Assembly: GCF_032878875.1 (NCBI RefSeq) | Contig: NZ_CP118157.1 | Coordinates: 2,356,001-2,420,000 of the forward strand | Source of the DNA: Microbacterium sp. AB | GTDB taxonomy: Bacteria > Actinomycetota > Actinomycetes > Actinomycetales > Microbacteriaceae | Reading direction: 5' to 3' | DNA length: 64,000 nt | Shown here: positions 62,765 through 64,000 of the stretch, in pieces | How positions within the stretch are numbered: position 1 is the stretch's first letter | How the letters are laid out: each line of letters begins with the position of its first letter | Notes under the pieces: generated by a model | Told to the model about the DNA's origin: nothing | Databases searched by the model: none | The model's input: the letters and a program-made list of their open reading frames with translations, nothing else | Program-made: the position numbers and the translations under genes

Positions 62765-63804
62765 CACACCACCATCCCGAACTGCTCGCTGAAGCGCACA
62801 TCGCCCTCTGCCATGTCGCGCATGTCCTTCACGTCGCTGCGGAACATCAGGCCGCGCTCGATGCCCATCCCGAACGCGAACCCGCTGTACACCTCGGGAT
62901 CGATGCCCGCCGCGCGCAGCACGTTGGGGTTGACCATCCCGCAGCCGCCCCACTCGATCCAGCGCGCGCCGCCCTTGAAGGTCGGGTGCCAGAGATCGAG
63001 CTCGGCTGACGGCTCGGTGAACGGGAAGTAGTTCGTGCGGAAGCGCATCTTCGCCTCCGGCCCGAAGAGCTGCCTCGCGAAATGGTCGAGCGTGCCCTTG
63101 AGGTGCGCCATCGTGATGCCCTTGTCGACGACGAGGCCCTCGAACTGGGTGAACACCGGCAGGTGCGTCGCGTCGAACTCGTCCGTGCGGTACACCCGTC
63201 CCGGGCACAGCACGTAGATCGGCACCTCGCGCTCGAGCATCGAGCGGACCTGCACGGGGCTCGTGTGCGTCCGCAGGACGAGATGGCGCTCGACCGGGTC
63301 GACGAAGAACGTGTCCTGCATCTGGCGCGCGGGGTGGTCGACGTCGAAGTTCAGGGCGTCGAAGTTGAACCACTCGTGCTCGAGCTCGGGCCCCTCCGCG
63401 ATCTCCCAGCCCATGCCGACGAAGAGGTCGCAGATGTCGTCCTGCAGCACGTTGAGCGGATGCCGAGCGCCCGTGCGGGTGCGGCTCGCCACGGCCGTGA
63501 TGTCGATGCGCTCGGCCTCGAGCTGCGCGGCGAGCTCGGCGTCGGCGAGCTCGGCCTCGCGCGCGACGAGCGCCTGGGTCACGCGACCGCGTGCCTGACC
63601 GACGAGCTTGCCGAGCTCGGCCTTCTGCTCCTTCGGCACGTTCCGCAGCTGCGCGTTGAACGCGGCGAGGGGCGACCCCTCCCCCGCATGCGCGGCACGG
63701 GCGGCCTTCAGGGCCGCGGTGTCGGGGGCCGCGGCGAGCGCGGCGAGCGCGTCCGCCACAGCGGCTTCGACCCCGTCGGGGGTGATCTCGGGAGCATCAG
63801 ACAC
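62764..63804 (-). CDS. pheS: Phenylalanyl-tRNA synthetase alpha subunit
   Basis: 346 aa. An N-terminal coiled coil (1-85) precedes the class II catalytic core with motif 1 around RHPLNVLQDDICDLFVGMGWE, motif 2 VYRTDEFDATHLPVFTQFEG and motif 3 GFAFGMGIERGLM. The phenylalanine pocket lies in FRTNYFPFTEPSAELDLW. Charges tRNA-Phe with PheT. The gene ends on the first base of pheT, so the pair is coupled. Confidence 0.97.
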   Translation of the reverse strand: MSDAPEITPDGVEAAVADALAALAAAPDTAALKAARAAHAGEGSPLAAFNAQLRNVPKEQKAELGKLVGQARGRVTQALVAREAELADAELAAQLEAERIDITAVASRTRTGARHPLNVLQDDICDLFVGMGWEIAEGPELEHEWFNFDALNFDVDHPARQMQDTFFVDPVERHLVLRTHTSPVQVRSMLEREVPIYVLCPGRVYRTDEFDATHLPVFTQFEGLVVDKGITMAHLKGTLDHFARQLFGPEAKMRFRTNYFPFTEPSAELDLWHPTFKGGARWIEWGGCGMVNPNVLRAAGIDPEVYSGFAFGMGIERGLMFRSDVKDMRDMAEGDVRFSEQFGMVV

Positions 63805-63846
63805 GGAAGACGAGTCTAGTCGGCCCGCATGAGGGGACTCGCCGTG

Positions 63847-64000
63847 TCAGCGGGATGGGCCGCCGTCGCCGGGCACGTCGAGGGGGTCGATCTGGGCCGA
63901 CAGCACCTGCGTGACCGTCTGCTCCTCATGCCTGCGCGGATCGATCGGCTCTGTTCGGGCGACGCCCGGGGCACGGCTCGTTCGCTTCTCCACCACGCGC
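63847..64000 (-). CDS. 3' end of an unidentified gene (cut by window edge)
   Basis: On the minus strand an open frame enters from the right edge and ends at the TGA at 63849-63847, 42 bp before pheS. The visible 50 residues are polar and probably a disordered tail (RVVEKRTSRAP..., then RTEPIDPRRHEEQTVTQVL, ending DGGPSR). Codon third positions are G/C-rich, as in real genes here. The product cannot be named; an upstream gene of the pheST transcription unit is possible. Confidence 0.55.
   Translation of the reverse strand, partial: RVVEKRTSRAPGVARTEPIDPRRHEEQTVTQVLSAQIDPLDVPGDGGPSR

Noticed and set aside
60149..63031. 960-aa plus-strand open frame
   Set aside because: Antisense shadow of pheT and pheS, with no family resemblance.

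Overview
The window is a piece of a high-GC actinobacterial chromosome, most likely a Microbacteriaceae member close to Microbacterium. The reasons are the very high GC at third codon positions, the actinobacterial rRNA operon without spacer tRNAs, SCO6880-type conjugation genes, and a gene order that mirrors the mycobacterial Rv1649-Rv1713 neighbourhood (pheST, argCJBDF, argH, tyrS, TPR gene, HAD phosphatase, tlyA, nadK, recN, pyrG, NUDIX, xerD, parA, scpAB, rluB, cmk, der). Genus and species cannot be fixed from the sequence alone.

Region 1 (1-10.54 kb) is the right end of an integrative and conjugative element. It carries a TrbL-like membrane protein (cut by the window edge), an SCO6880-family protein, a VirB4-like ATPase, a VirD4/TraG coupling protein, an SSB, three conserved genes of unknown function, an excisionase-like HTH protein and a tyrosine integrase. 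The integrase faces a complete tRNA-Pro(GGG). Just beyond it lies a second, truncated copy of the 5' half of that tRNA, and between integrase and tRNA are two pairs of TGGTCCCC repeats that look like integrase arm sites.

Region 2 (10.6-36.1 kb) is chromosomal backbone. After two forward genes (GNAT, S4 protein), almost everything reads leftward: a NUDIX-NYN fusion, a trans-sulfuration PLP enzyme, der-cmk-tyrA-rluB-scpB-scpA-parA, xerD-NUDIX-pyrG, a VKOR protein, recN-nadK-tlyA-small ORF, a HAD-IIA phosphatase and a TPR protein with an Arg-rich repeat array. A four-gene MacAB-like exporter/lipoprotein operon sits between parA and xerD.

Region 3 (36.1-41.9 kb) is a complete rRNA operon on the minus strand (16S at the right, then 23S and 5S), with BoxA-like motifs in leader and spacer and a terminator directly before the TPR gene.

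Region 4 (41.9-64 kb) holds tyrS and argH, then a forward seven-gene peptide-uptake operon (binding lipoprotein, M14-type peptidase, two permeases, serine hydrolase, GbsR/MarR-like regulator, double ATPase). A leftward membrane acyltransferase-like gene and argF-argD-argB-argJ-argC follow, then pheT-pheS and the 3' end of one more gene. The uptake operon plus acyltransferase gene lie where argR and argG often sit, so the arginine pathway is split here. No CRISPR array or insertion sequence was seen.
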